This document shows, one piece after another, positions 43,415-52,564 of a stretch of 64,000 nt of DNA. The stretch is from JAZKID01 sp965247525 (GTDB lineage: Bacteria > Pseudomonadota > Alphaproteobacteria > Rhizobiales > UBA4765): positions 620,001-684,000 of the forward strand of contig OZ252015.1 in the NCBI GenBank assembly GCA_965247525.1, given 5' to 3'. Within the stretch, counting starts at the first letter, position 1. The number at the start of each line of letters is the position of its first letter. The translations under genes were made by a program, and so were the position numbers. Below the pieces are notes generated by a model. It was not told the DNA's origin, did no database searches, and saw nothing but the letters and a program-made list of their open reading frames with translations.

Positions 43415-44946
43415 TGGATAAAACAGAGCAGCTTTTCCCGACCACATCACTTAAGCGCGTCGATGATATTATCATTGTGGGTGGCGGCCTTGCAGGCCTG
43501 TTCTGTGCCTTAAAACTTAGCCCACGTCCCGTTACCATTTTGTCGGCCGCCGATCTTGGCCTTGGCGCCTCGTCGGCCTGGGCGCAAGGCGGCATTGCCG
43601 CGGCAGTCTCTGAGGGTGATACGATCGAATCTCATCTTGAAGATACGCTGCGTGCGGGCGCAGGCCTTGTCGATGAAGCCATGGCGCAATTAATGATTGC
43701 CGAAGGGCCGGAGCGCATTCAGGACCTTTTGTCTTACGGTGTTCCGTTCGACCATGATCTTAACGGCAAGCTTTTGCTGTCCCGGGAAGCGGCCCATTCA
43801 AAGCCGCGTATTGTCCGCGTCAGCGGTGACAAAGCGGGCGGCGCGATTATGCAGGCGCTGATTGCCGCCATCCGCAAAACGCCAAGCATCCATCTCCTTG
43901 AAGGTTTTGTGGCCGAGCAGCTGGTGACAAAAGGCAAAGCCGTGATTGGGCTTGTCGCGCGCCCGCTCTATGGCCGCGCCGCCAACACGGTCACATTCAA
44001 AACACGCGCCGTGGTGATGGCAACAGGCGGCATTGGCCATCTTTACAAAATTACGACCAATCCGGTTGAATCGGCAGGTAGCGGCCTTGGGCTTGCGGCA
44101 CGCGCCGGCGCGCATATTCGCGATGCCGAATTTGTGCAATTTCACCCAACCGCGCTCGATGCCGGCGTTGATCCCGCGCCGCTTTTAACAGAAGCGCTGC
44201 GCGGTGAAGGCGCGCAGCTTCTGGATGTCGACGGCGTTCGTTTCATGCCGGCCATTCATAAAGACGCTGAACTTGCCCCGCGCGACATCGTCGCGCGCGC
44301 TGTCTTTGAAGCGCACAAACGCGGGCCTGTCACCCTTGATGCGCGCACCGCCATCGGTGACAGCTTTGCTGAAAAGTTTCCGACCGTCTTTGCATCGTGC
44401 CAGCGCGCAGGTCTTAATCCTGCACGTGAACTAGTGCCGATTGCACCTGCCGCGCATTATCACATGGGCGGGATCGCTACAGACGCCAACGCACGCACAA
44501 CGCTTGATGGTCTGTGGGCGATCGGCGAAGTGGCATGCACGGGCGTTCACGGTGCCAACAGGCTCGCGTCGAACTCGCTTCTTGAATCGGTGGTGTTTGC
44601 CGCGCGCGCCGCCAACGACATCAAACACCTGCATCTGGAAACAACAACGATGCAGATTACCGATACTGTCGGCCTCGATGCCGCCGCCGACGACGCCGAT
44701 GCGCAGGCGTTCCAGACCTTAAGACAGCTGATGAGCGATCAGGTTGGCGTTATTCGCGATGCGGCGGGATTGCAGGATGCAAAACTAAAGATTGCGCAGA
44801 TGCAGAAAATCGCTGTAACGGAATCATTCAAAAATAAACTGAGCGCCGCAGCGGCGATCACCGATGCCGCCCTCAAGCGAGAGCGAAGTGTCGGCGCGCA
44901 CTACCGCAGCGATGACATGGAACAGAAAAACAAGAATGCTGCCTAG
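43414..44946 (+). CDS. nadB: L-aspartate oxidase NadB
   Basis: FAD enzyme that oxidises L-aspartate to iminoaspartate, the substrate of NadA. Motifs: IIVGGGLAGLFCALKL (dinucleotide fold), SSAWAQGGIAAAVSEGD, EFVQFHPTALD and ACTGVHGANRLASNSLLES. The 510 residues are normal. It is coupled to nadA at the start, and nadC begins inside its last codons. Confidence 0.97.
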   Translation: MDKTEQLFPTTSLKRVDDIIIVGGGLAGLFCALKLSPRPVTILSAADLGLGASSAWAQGGIAAAVSEGDTIESHLEDTLRAGAGLVDEAMAQLMIAEGPERIQDLLSYGVPFDHDLNGKLLLSREAAHSKPRIVRVSGDKAGGAIMQALIAAIRKTPSIHLLEGFVAEQLVTKGKAVIGLVARPLYGRAANTVTFKTRAVVMATGGIGHLYKITTNPVESAGSGLGLAARAGAHIRDAEFVQFHPTALDAGVDPAPLLTEALRGEGAQLLDVDGVRFMPAIHKDAELAPRDIVARAVFEAHKRGPVTLDARTAIGDSFAEKFPTVFASCQRAGLNPARELVPIAPAAHYHMGGIATDANARTTLDGLWAIGEVACTGVHGANRLASNSLLESVVFAARAANDIKHLHLETTTMQITDTVGLDAAADDADAQAFQTLRQLMSDQVGVIRDAAGLQDAKLKIAQMQKIAVTESFKNKLSAAAAITDAALKRERSVGAHYRSDDMEQKNKNAA

Positions 44947-45832
44947 ACCCAAATCACCTTCCCTTTTGCTGATGCCGCAATTGCGCATTGATGTGCCTGA
45001 CGACTATATCCGTGACCATGTCACGCGCGCGCTCGAAGAGGATTTCAGTGTTGATGGTGACATCACCAGCAAAGCATTGATCGACCCGCACAGGCAGGCC
45101 AGCGCCAAAATGATTGCAAAACAGGACGGCGTGGTCTGTGGTTTGCGCTGCGCCGAGATGACGTTTCGCATGCTCGACGAAAAGGCCGAGATCAACGCCG
45201 TTGTCAAAGACGGTACATCTGTCATTCGTGGAAATACGGTAATGGAAATTAAAAGCAATGCACGCGCATTGCTTGGCGCTGAACGCACGGCCTTGAATTT
45301 TATGGGGCGTCTTTCAGGCATTGCCAGCATGACAAAACTGTTCTCAGACCGGATCATGAACACGCATGCGCGCATTTGCGACACGCGCAAAACCACGCCC
45401 GGCTTTCGCCTGCTTGAAAAATATGCCGTGGCCTGCGGCGGCGGCGCCAATCATCGTATCGGCCTTTATGATGCGATACTGATCAAAGACAACCATTTGG
45501 CCGTTGCCGGAAGTGTGGAGCTTGCTTTAAAGCGCGCGCAAAATGCAGCGGGCGACGACATCGAAATCGAGATTGAAGTGGACAATATCGACCAATTACG
45601 CGAAGCGCTGCGTTGCGGGGCGCGCCGCGTCTTGCTCGATAACATGTCGCTGGATGAGTTGCGCGCCTGTGTTTCGGAAACGCGCGGACGCGCCATTTTG
45701 GAAGCATCGGGAAACGTCACGCTGGAAACAGTGCGGCAGATTGCCGAAACAGGCGTCGACCTGATTTCGTCAGGCGCACTGACGCATTCCGCGCCGGTTC
45801 TCGATCTTAGCCTTGAAGTGACATTTAGCTAA
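44936..45832 (+). CDS. nadC: Nicotinate-nucleotide pyrophosphorylase NadC
   Basis: Converts quinolinate and PRPP to nicotinate mononucleotide. The core TRKTTPGFRLLEKYAVACGG and NHRIGLYDAILIKDNHL holds the PRPP and quinolinate residues. ATG 44936, overlapping the end of nadB, gives 298 residues; ATG 44972 is a shorter option. With nadA and nadB it completes the aspartate route from aspartate to NaMN. Confidence 0.97.
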   Translation: MLPRPKSPSLLLMPQLRIDVPDDYIRDHVTRALEEDFSVDGDITSKALIDPHRQASAKMIAKQDGVVCGLRCAEMTFRMLDEKAEINAVVKDGTSVIRGNTVMEIKSNARALLGAERTALNFMGRLSGIASMTKLFSDRIMNTHARICDTRKTTPGFRLLEKYAVACGGGANHRIGLYDAILIKDNHLAVAGSVELALKRAQNAAGDDIEIEIEVDNIDQLREALRCGARRVLLDNMSLDELRACVSETRGRAILEASGNVTLETVRQIAETGVDLISSGALTHSAPVLDLSLEVTFS

Positions 45833-45849
45833 AATTGCGTGGCGCTACG

Positions 45850-46710
45850 CTAACGGCGCGAATAGAAAATATGCTCGCCAATCTGTCCGACGCGGTGCAT
45901 TTCATGGCGCCATGAGGGCCACACCCAGTCGGCGTGGTAAAACAGCGCATTGCCAATGTTAACATGGCTTTCGCCTTCAATCGCCTGCGCGGAGACAACC
46001 TGCGCATGGCTCCACGCTTCACGGTCATGGATACGCTCGGTTTTACCGTCACATGTGTAAGAGAACTGGCAGGCGTTACGGTGGCTGGTGTTCTGATAAA
46101 TCACGCCGCAAATCGTATCCGGATAATGCGGGGATTTGACGCGGTTGATAATGACCTGCGCCACGGCGCGCTGGCCTTTGTCGGGCTCGCCGCGGCTTTC
46201 AAAATATACGGCCTCCGCGAGACAGTATTTTGCCTTGTCGTAGTCTTTTTCATTGTTGATCGACAGCGACGCATATTTTTCATATGGGTTTTGCGGCGCG
46301 ATGTCCGGCTCTGGCAAACCAAAACTGGTCAGCGAAAGGCGCAGCTGCATGCCGCCTTCCAGCGATGCTGTTTGCACGGAATGGGCAAGTGGGGCCTCAT
46401 TTGAAACAAAGCTCAACTGTGCCGGTTTTGGCGGTCCGAAACTGAACGAGGTTTCAACATCAAGCGTTGGGCGCACAAGTGTAGTCTGCACAATGACGAG
46501 GCGGGCAAAGGGAAGGTCTTCCTTGCCGCTGCGATTGACCTGCATCTCAACGGATTCAAGATTTGGCATAAAGGCCGCATGCGCATGATGGTGCTGCGCA
46601 TCGGCTGTCAGATAGGCAAAACATGGCAATGCCAGCAGAAAAACATGCGATTTACGCAAAGCCCGGGCAAATGGTTTTCGGTTGAGGAACATACGCATAA
46701 GATTACACAT
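45850..46710 (-). CDS. SleB-type cell wall hydrolase
   Basis: A 286-residue exported protein. Residues about 19-38 form a signal or anchor (HVFLLALPCFAYLTADA). The C-terminal half is a Hydrolase_2/SleB domain: CLAEAVYFESRGEPDKGQRA, VAQVIINRVKSPHYPDTICG and the end ALFYHADWVWPSW. The Glu in AVYFESRGE is the probable catalytic residue. Such enzymes cut glycan strands as lytic transglycosylases. The start is uncertain: ATGs at 46710, 46698 and 46692 are in frame without a clear ribosome binding site. Confidence 0.88.
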   Translation of the reverse strand: MCNLMRMFLNRKPFARALRKSHVFLLALPCFAYLTADAQHHHAHAAFMPNLESVEMQVNRSGKEDLPFARLVIVQTTLVRPTLDVETSFSFGPPKPAQLSFVSNEAPLAHSVQTASLEGGMQLRLSLTSFGLPEPDIAPQNPYEKYASLSINNEKDYDKAKYCLAEAVYFESRGEPDKGQRAVAQVIINRVKSPHYPDTICGVIYQNTSHRNACQFSYTCDGKTERIHDREAWSHAQVVSAQAIEGESHVNIGNALFYHADWVWPSWRHEMHRVGQIGEHIFYSRR

Positions 46711-46793
46711 CGCCGGCTATGTGGCACTGAAGCCCTCATAACACCATGTTAACCTTGACATATGCTTAACGGCGCAATGGCCGTTTTCAGCTT

Positions 46794-48545
46794 TTAATTG
46801 GCAGAGGGCGATGCCGGCTGCGCGGGCGTGATATTTGCCGCCGGAATAGACGGCGAAGACTGGTTGTCATCTGTCAGGCCGCGCGCCAGCTTGCCGATTA
46901 TGCGCGCCAGATCTTCAGGCTCGGGCTTCAGCTCTTTGGCATGGCTCCACTGAAAATGTGCTTCCAGCGGCCGTCCGGCTTTCCAATAGGCATCGCCAAG
47001 ATGGTCATTGATGACAGGGTCTGATGCTTTTTTCGAAATGGCGCGTTCCAGCCAACTGACTGCTTCATCATATTGGCCCATGCGGTAATAGGCCCAGCCG
47101 ACGCTGTCGATGACATAGCCATTGTTAGGGTCTTGCTGAACCGAACGCTTTAACATGCCCATCGCCTCATCGAGGTGCATCGTGCGGTCGATCCACGAAT
47201 AGCCAAGATAATTTAAAACGGAGGGCTGGTCGGGCTGCAGTTCCAGCGCTTTTTTAAGATCGGCCTCGGCCTTGTCCCATAGTTTGTTGCGCTCATAGGT
47301 CATGCCGCGGAAATAAAACAGTGTCCAATTGCGCTTATCGGGCGTTCCGAGCAAAGCGACGGCCTTGTCGTAATATTGCTGCGCTTGCGTAAAGTTTTTG
47401 TGCACGCGCAACAGGTTGGCTTTCGTCGTCACCGCTTCGATGTTCTTGTCGTTTTTTGCAATCAGCGCATCGAGATGTTTCATCGCCTCATCGGTCTTGT
47501 CCTGCTCGTCGAGCGCGATCGCAAGCTGCAATTCGGCGGCAGGCTTCAAAGGCGAGGCTTCAGGCACTTTGCCCAAAATTTCGATGACGCGATCAGGTTG
47601 TTTTAGCTGGTCGTAGAGGTCGGCCAGCGCGATCAGCGTCAGTGCATTTTCGCCGTTCATGTACAGCGAAAGCTGAAGGTAAATGGCCGCCAGCTCATCG
47701 CCATTGCTTTGCGCCAGCGCCGAGCCAAGGCCGAACATGACTTCGGATGCGCCCTGCACGGCATCTTTGACCAGCGATGGCGGCAGAGTGCCGCTTTCAA
47801 CCTGCGTTTTTAGCGCATTGATCATCGAATTGCTGGGCGCAAGTTTCAGAAAATCGCCGATGACCTGCAGCGATTTGTCTTTCTCATTGTTCTGCGCAAG
47901 GCTGACAGCATACGCCTCGACGATACGCATGAATTTTGAATCAACTGCGTAAGCTGCAGCAAAACGCTTGTCAGCCTCCGCTTTGTCGCCGCCAAGCGCA
48001 GCCATCAGTCCGGCATGATAATCACGGAATGTCGCGTACCAGCTTGGGCCGGTCAATCGATCAAGAAGGGCAATGCCGGCTTTGGTTTTGCCCTGGCCTG
48101 CAAGCGCCCATGCGGAAAGAAGCCCCGATGTGATGTCACTGACAGGGCCATGCGCCGGAATGGCCGCCAGCTTGATCGCCTGATCGAATGCTTTGCGATG
48201 AAAACTGTCCGCAAGTTTCACAAGCTGCGCCAGCTTTGCGGTGTCTTTTTCATCCCCGAGTTTTGCCGACAGCGCCAACGCTTCGCTGATGCGGCCCGCG
48301 GCCACCATCACCACGAATGCGCGCGATTGCAGCTCGGTGTTTTTCGGGTCGAGCGCAAGCGCTTTGCCAAGATAGGTGGCCGATGCATCAAGGTCTTTGG
48401 TGCTGCTGGCCATCCGCCCGGCAAGATAGCTGCCGGAAAGGCCGTCGCGCTGTACATCTTCCCCGTCGGGCTTTTGTTTTGCAGACAGGCTGGTGCTGCA
48501 AAGCATCAGGACGATACATAAAGACAAAGGGCGCGTGAATTTCAC
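46794..48545 (-). CDS. Exported TPR-repeat protein
   Basis: A 583-residue protein with a signal peptide (ending STSLSA) and at least ten tetratricopeptide repeats. The best C-terminal ones are DKAEADLKKALELQPDQPSV, then LDEAMGMLKRSVQQDPNNG and YDEAVSWLERAISKKASDP. A large TPR protein of this type lies near ispE and the polyprenyl synthase gene in many Alphaproteobacteria. Its function is not known; periplasmic scaffolding is likely. GTG 48545 is chosen because it gives a proper signal peptide and follows GGAG. A weak hairpin follows the stop. Confidence 0.85.
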   Translation of the reverse strand: MKFTRPLSLCIVLMLCSTSLSAKQKPDGEDVQRDGLSGSYLAGRMASSTKDLDASATYLGKALALDPKNTELQSRAFVVMVAAGRISEALALSAKLGDEKDTAKLAQLVKLADSFHRKAFDQAIKLAAIPAHGPVSDITSGLLSAWALAGQGKTKAGIALLDRLTGPSWYATFRDYHAGLMAALGGDKAEADKRFAAAYAVDSKFMRIVEAYAVSLAQNNEKDKSLQVIGDFLKLAPSNSMINALKTQVESGTLPPSLVKDAVQGASEVMFGLGSALAQSNGDELAAIYLQLSLYMNGENALTLIALADLYDQLKQPDRVIEILGKVPEASPLKPAAELQLAIALDEQDKTDEAMKHLDALIAKNDKNIEAVTTKANLLRVHKNFTQAQQYYDKAVALLGTPDKRNWTLFYFRGMTYERNKLWDKAEADLKKALELQPDQPSVLNYLGYSWIDRTMHLDEAMGMLKRSVQQDPNNGYVIDSVGWAYYRMGQYDEAVSWLERAISKKASDPVINDHLGDAYWKAGRPLEAHFQWSHAKELKPEPEDLARIIGKLARGLTDDNQSSPSIPAANITPAQPASPSAN

Positions 48546-48761
48546 AGGTTTCAAATCTCCGTAAATGTCGAGCACAACAAGATGAAGCGCGATGCGCCGC
48601 CATTCCCATATAAAACGCAGCTGCGACTATGGGTTAAAAACAAAGCATGGCCTGATCAAGGCGGCGGGGCAAGTCGGCATTTTTGCATTTCTGTTGGCGA
48701 ATGCGCATATTTTTAAGCAAAGCCCCTACCATCAAATCACCCGCCGCTATAGAAGTCGGGC

Positions 48762-49667
48762 ATGTCTTTGAAGCCCACCCGCTCTTTTCAGGATCTGATC
48801 CTTGCTCTCCAGCAGTTCTGGGCGGATCAGGGCTGCGCAATTCTGCAGCCTTACGACATGCCGATGGGTGCGGGCACATTTCACCCGGCGACCACGTTAA
48901 GGGCTTTGGGGCCAAAGCCGTGGAAAGCCGCTTACGTGCAGCCCTGCCGCCGCCCGAAAGACGGGCGCTATGGTGAAAACCCCAACCGGTTTCAGCATTA
49001 TTACCAGTTTCAGGTGATCTTGAAGCCGTCTCCCGATAACCTGCAGGCGCTTTATCTCGACAGCCTGAAAGCCATCGGCATCGATACCGATTTGCACGAC
49101 ATTCGCTTTGTTGAAGATGACTGGGAAAGTCCGACACTTGGCGCGTGGGGTCTTGGCTGGGAATGCTGGTGCGATGGCATGGAAGTGACGCAGTTCACTT
49201 ATTTTCAGCAGGTGGCGGGCGTCGAATGCGCGCCTGTCGCTGGCGAGCTGACCTATGGTCTAGAGCGCATTGCGATGTATTTGCAAAATGTCGACAATGG
49301 ATATGACTTAAATTTCAACGGCCGTGAAGGCGATGAAAAGGTCACCTATGGCGATGTGTTCAAACAGGCCGAGCAGGAATTCTCGCGTTTTAATTTTGAA
49401 CATGCCGATACGCAAATTCTCCACCAGCATTTCATCGATGCGGAAAAAGAATGTGCCGCGCTTTTGCAAAAAGGCGCGCATGGCGACACGCATCTGCTCG
49501 CCCTTCCCGCTTATGACGAGTGCATCAAGGCCAGCCACGCCTTTAACCTTCTTGATGCGCGCGGCGTGATTTCTGTCACCGAGCGGCAGAGTTATATTTT
49601 GCGCGTGCGCGATCTGGCGAAAGCCTGCGGCGCGGCATGGCTGAAGACATCGGGGGGTGAGGCATAA
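48762..49667 (+). CDS. glyQ: Glycine--tRNA ligase alpha subunit
   Basis: Catalytic alpha subunit of the alpha2-beta2 bacterial GlyRS. The 301 residues contain the class II motifs: RFQHYYQFQVILKPSP, GWECWCDGMEVTQFTYFQQ and CAPVAGELTYGLERIAMY. The 216-base gap to the divergent TPR gene must hold promoters for both; a TTGCAT-N17-CATATT pair about 65 bases before glyQ is the best candidate and is only moderate. The stop TAATG overlaps a 29-codon ORF leading to glyS. Confidence 0.97.
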   Translation: MSLKPTRSFQDLILALQQFWADQGCAILQPYDMPMGAGTFHPATTLRALGPKPWKAAYVQPCRRPKDGRYGENPNRFQHYYQFQVILKPSPDNLQALYLDSLKAIGIDTDLHDIRFVEDDWESPTLGAWGLGWECWCDGMEVTQFTYFQQVAGVECAPVAGELTYGLERIAMYLQNVDNGYDLNFNGREGDEKVTYGDVFKQAEQEFSRFNFEHADTQILHQHFIDAEKECAALLQKGAHGDTHLLALPAYDECIKASHAFNLLDARGVISVTERQSYILRVRDLAKACGAAWLKTSGGEA

Positions 49668-49756
49668 TGGAAGCTTTTCTTCAGGCGAGCTTTGATATTT
49701 TCATAGCCGCTCTCGTACATGGGTTTAGAAAAATCACAGGAAAGAAGAATGCCTGA
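49667..49756 (+). CDS. Possible 29-residue linker peptide between glyQ and glyS
   Basis: An ORF of 29 codons starts at the ATG overlapping the glyQ stop (TAATG) and ends with a TGA inside the first codons of glyS. GGTGAGG precedes the ATG at a proper distance, so it should be translated. The peptide has an amphipathic or hydrophobic middle (LQASFDIFIAALVHGF) and a basic end (RKITGKKNA). It may be a true membrane-binding small protein or only a translational bridge that couples glyS to glyQ. Homologues would decide. Confidence 0.45.
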   Translation: MEAFLQASFDIFIAALVHGFRKITGKKNA

Positions 49757-51986
49757 TCTCCTGCTTGAATTGTTCTGCGAGGAAATACCCGCGCATATGC
49801 AGCGCCAGGCGGCGGATGACCTGAAATCGAAAATCACCAATGCGCTGGTGGAACTCAACCTCACCTATGAAGGCGCGGTTGCCCATGTCACGCCCCGCCG
49901 CCTATGCCTGCATATTGCCGGGCTTGCCGCGAAATCGGCTGATATTGTCGAGCAAAAAAAAGGCCCGAAAGTCGGCGCGCCGGATGCCGCCGTGCAAGGT
50001 TTTTTGAAAAGCACAGGCCTTTCCTCCATCGATCAGGCACAAATTCAAAGCGACCCGAAAAAAGGTGATTTTTATATCGCCCATATAGAGCGCGCAGGCC
50101 GCGATACAAAACTTATCCTCAGCGAGATCATCACCAAAACCGTGCGTGATTTTCCGTGGCCAAAAAGCATGCGCTGGGGCGCGGCATCACTGCAAGGCGC
50201 AAGCCTGCGCTGGGTGCGCCCGCTTCATTCCATCATCGCGACCTTTGGCACTGATACCGAAACGCCTGACATTATCGACATCAATATTGACGGGATTGTT
50301 GCAGGCGATATCACCCACGGTCATCGTTTTATGTCGTCCAAACCTGTGCAGGCGCGTCGCTTTGACGATTATGTCGCACAGCTGGAGCAGAACTTCGTCA
50401 TTCTCGATTTTGAACGGCGCAAAGACTTTATCCGCAACGACGCCAAAACGCTGGCCTTCGCGCAAGGTTTGGAGGTCGTCGAAGACGAAGGCCTGCTGAA
50501 CGAAGTGGCCGGTCTTGTCGAATGGCCAGTTGTGCTCATGGGCGAGTTTGACAAAAGCTTTCTTGACGTGCCCGCCCCCGTTATCCGCACCACCATCCGC
50601 GCCAACCAGAAATGTTTTGTGCTGCGCGATGCGAAAAGTGCGTTGACCAATAAATTCCTGATTGTTGCCAATATCAAAGCCAGCGATGGCGGCACTGAAA
50701 TCATTCGCGGCAACGAACGCGTTGTCGCCGCACGCCTGTCGGACGCAAAATTCTTTTTCGACCAGGACAAAAAAACAGCCTTGCTGGAGCGCGCAAAAAA
50801 GCTTGAGACGATCACTTTTCATGAAAAGCTTGGCACGCAAACCGAACGCGTGGCGCGCATTGCCGCACTGGCACGCGTGATCGCGCCCCTTGTCGGTGCC
50901 GATGCCGACAAGGCCGAACTTGCAGCGAAACTCGCCAAAGCTGATCTCGTTACTGAAATGGTCGGCGAGTTTCCTGAACTGCAGGGCTTTATGGGCAAGA
51001 CCTATGCGCTTGCCGAGGGCGTTGACGCGGATGTCGCCGCGGCAATTGAAGACCATTACAAACCGGTCGGCCCGTCCGACAGCGTGCCGACAAATCCTGT
51101 GTCCATTGCGGTAGCGCTGGCCGACAAGCTCGACATGCTCACCGGTTTTTGGGCAATTGATGAAAAACCGACAGGCTCGAAAGACCCGTTTGCTTTGAGG
51201 CGAGCGGCGTTGGGTGTGATAAAATTAATTACAGTCAATAATCTGAAATTGGACATTATATCTTTCCTGCAAATTTCCGTAATTTACAATAAATTGTCCC
51301 TCAGAAGTAAGCATGCGTTTAAAATTTACAACCAAAGTTTAGCAGAACAAAACTCTGATAAAACAGATTATCAAAAGCTCGATGAAGATTTAAATGATGA
51401 GATTAGAAAGATAAAAGATTATTTTGAAAGCGATCAAAAAGTCATTGCTTCTAATTTATTAGAAGAAACAATATCGTTATTAGATTTTTTCCACGACCGC
51501 CTGCGCGGACAGTTGCGCGAGCAAGGCCTGCGCCATGATGTGATCGATGCCGTGCTGGCACTGGAGGGCCAAGACGATCTTTTGATAATCGTACGCCGCG
51601 CCGAAGCGCTTGATGCATTTTTGAAAACGGACAATGGCAAAGCACTGCAAGCGGGTGTCACGCGCGCGTTTAACATTCTCAAAATTGAAGAAAAAAAAGA
51701 CGGCGCGGCTTATAACGGTAATGACGCGGCATTGCTGAGCCTGCCGGAAGAAACGGCACTGCATGAAGCCATCACCAGTGCCAAAGCCGATATCGAGACT
51801 GCGCTTCAAAAAGACGGGTTTACCGCTGCGATGACAGCGCTTGCAGGCCTCCGCGCGCCCATCGACAGTTTCTTTGACAAGATCATGGTCAACGAGGAAC
51901 CGCACCGCGCCGCGCGGTTGGGGCTGTTGGCGCGCATCCGCGCTTTGACAAGCCAGATTGCCGATTTTTCAAAGCTTGAGGGCTAA
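49749..51986 (+). CDS. glyS: Glycine--tRNA ligase beta subunit with AT-rich insertion
   Basis: Beta subunit of GlyRS, which binds tRNA-Gly. The first part (LLLELFCEEIPAHMQRQAA; RWVRPLHSIIATFG; KCFVLRDAKS) and the C-terminal part (HDRLRGQLREQGLRHDVIDA; FFDKIMVNEEPHRAARLGLL) are typical. ATG 49749 with AGGAAAGAAG upstream gives 745 residues. Residues about 490-580 are encoded by DNA of 28 % GC, unlike the rest (see 51226-51490), and form a Lys/Asn/Ile-rich helical stretch. The frame stays open, so the enzyme is probably functional. Confidence 0.95.
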   Translation: MPDLLLELFCEEIPAHMQRQAADDLKSKITNALVELNLTYEGAVAHVTPRRLCLHIAGLAAKSADIVEQKKGPKVGAPDAAVQGFLKSTGLSSIDQAQIQSDPKKGDFYIAHIERAGRDTKLILSEIITKTVRDFPWPKSMRWGAASLQGASLRWVRPLHSIIATFGTDTETPDIIDINIDGIVAGDITHGHRFMSSKPVQARRFDDYVAQLEQNFVILDFERRKDFIRNDAKTLAFAQGLEVVEDEGLLNEVAGLVEWPVVLMGEFDKSFLDVPAPVIRTTIRANQKCFVLRDAKSALTNKFLIVANIKASDGGTEIIRGNERVVAARLSDAKFFFDQDKKTALLERAKKLETITFHEKLGTQTERVARIAALARVIAPLVGADADKAELAAKLAKADLVTEMVGEFPELQGFMGKTYALAEGVDADVAAAIEDHYKPVGPSDSVPTNPVSIAVALADKLDMLTGFWAIDEKPTGSKDPFALRRAALGVIKLITVNNLKLDIISFLQISVIYNKLSLRSKHAFKIYNQSLAEQNSDKTDYQKLDEDLNDEIRKIKDYFESDQKVIASNLLEETISLLDFFHDRLRGQLREQGLRHDVIDAVLALEGQDDLLIIVRRAEALDAFLKTDNGKALQAGVTRAFNILKIEEKKDGAAYNGNDAALLSLPEETALHEAITSAKADIETALQKDGFTAAMTALAGLRAPIDSFFDKIMVNEEPHRAARLGLLARIRALTSQIADFSKLEG
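51226..51490 (+). other. In-frame AT-rich segment inside glyS
   Basis: In 51241-51480 only 67 of 240 bases are G or C (28 %), against 57 % in 51541-51600. The borders are sharp: before it lies ALGVIKLI and after it LLDFFHDRLRGQLRE, which are adjacent or nearly so in typical beta subunits. The segment codes for about 85 residues rich in Lys, Asp, Asn, Ile and Leu. A weak inverted match (GGACA / TGTCC) lies near its left part. It looks like an inserted element that keeps the frame, or a fast-evolving linker. Confidence 0.7.
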
Positions 51987-51987
51987 C

Positions 51988-52012
51988 GGAACATCTGACT
52001 CAACCAAAGGTT
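51988..52012 (+). promoter_or_regulatory. EcfG-type promoter upstream of the DUF3597 gene
   Basis: GGAAC (51988-51992), 16 bases, then GGTT (52009-52012) fits GGAAC-N16/17-SGTT. It lies right after the glyS stop and about 32 bases before ATG 52044, with AAGGAG between. Third site of this type in the window. Confidence 0.6.
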
Positions 52013-52043
52013 CTTCTTGAGATCATCACAAGGAGAACTTATC

Positions 52044-52460
52044 ATGGAACAACCATCACACAGCCTGCCCCATCCGCACAGCATTCTCGGCAAAATAATG
52101 TCTGCCATTTTTGGTACCGCCAAAGCAGATGAGAGCACAACGCAAAATACAACCACGCAAAACACGCAGACAACATCTGCGGCCAATACCAACACATCGC
52201 AAAATGTCGATATTGCAAAAATGCTCGATGCAAAGAACAAAGAGACATCGCAGCACCTTGACTGGAAATCGTCGATCGTTGACCTTCTTAAACTGCTTGA
52301 TCTCGACAGCAGCCTTGAGGCCCGCAAAACACTTGCCAAAGAGTTGAACTACACAGGCGACACCAATGACAGCGCCAAGATGAACATGTTTTTGCACAGC
52401 CAGGTTATGGCCAAGCTCGCGGCCAATGGCGGAAAACTACCGACAGACCTTGCCGCTTAA
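52044..52460 (+). CDS. DUF3597 family protein
   Basis: A 138-residue soluble protein. The N-terminal ILGKIMSAIFGTAKADE, a Thr/Asn/Gln-rich linker, and the C-terminal LDWKSSIVDLLKLLDLDSS and KELNYTGDTNDSAKMN match DUF3597, a family of unknown function with a LysM-like annotation in some databases. AAGGAG precedes the ATG. It is a single-gene unit, with an EcfG-type promoter before it and a strong terminator after it, so stress-induced expression is likely. Confidence 0.88.
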   Translation: MEQPSHSLPHPHSILGKIMSAIFGTAKADESTTQNTTTQNTQTTSAANTNTSQNVDIAKMLDAKNKETSQHLDWKSSIVDLLKLLDLDSSLEARKTLAKELNYTGDTNDSAKMNMFLHSQVMAKLAANGGKLPTDLAA

Positions 52461-52480
52461 ATTTTCAAAAATATAAACGA

Positions 52481-52506
52481 AACGCCCGCTTGATGCGGGC
52501 GTTTTT
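52481..52506 (+). terminator. Intrinsic terminator of the DUF3597 gene
   Basis: Stem AACGCCCGC / GCGGGCGTT with a TTGAT loop followed by TTT. It ends the transcript 20 bases after the stop codon. Confidence 0.85.
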
Positions 52507-52564
52507 ATATTGATGCGTTAAATTGCAAATGCTAAGAGGACGTCAGACTTAAAAGGATATTTCA

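Noticed and set aside
46748..46770. GTTAA ... TTAAC pair upstream of the SleB-type gene as a CtrA site
   Set aside because: The TTAA halves are 13 bases apart instead of 7.
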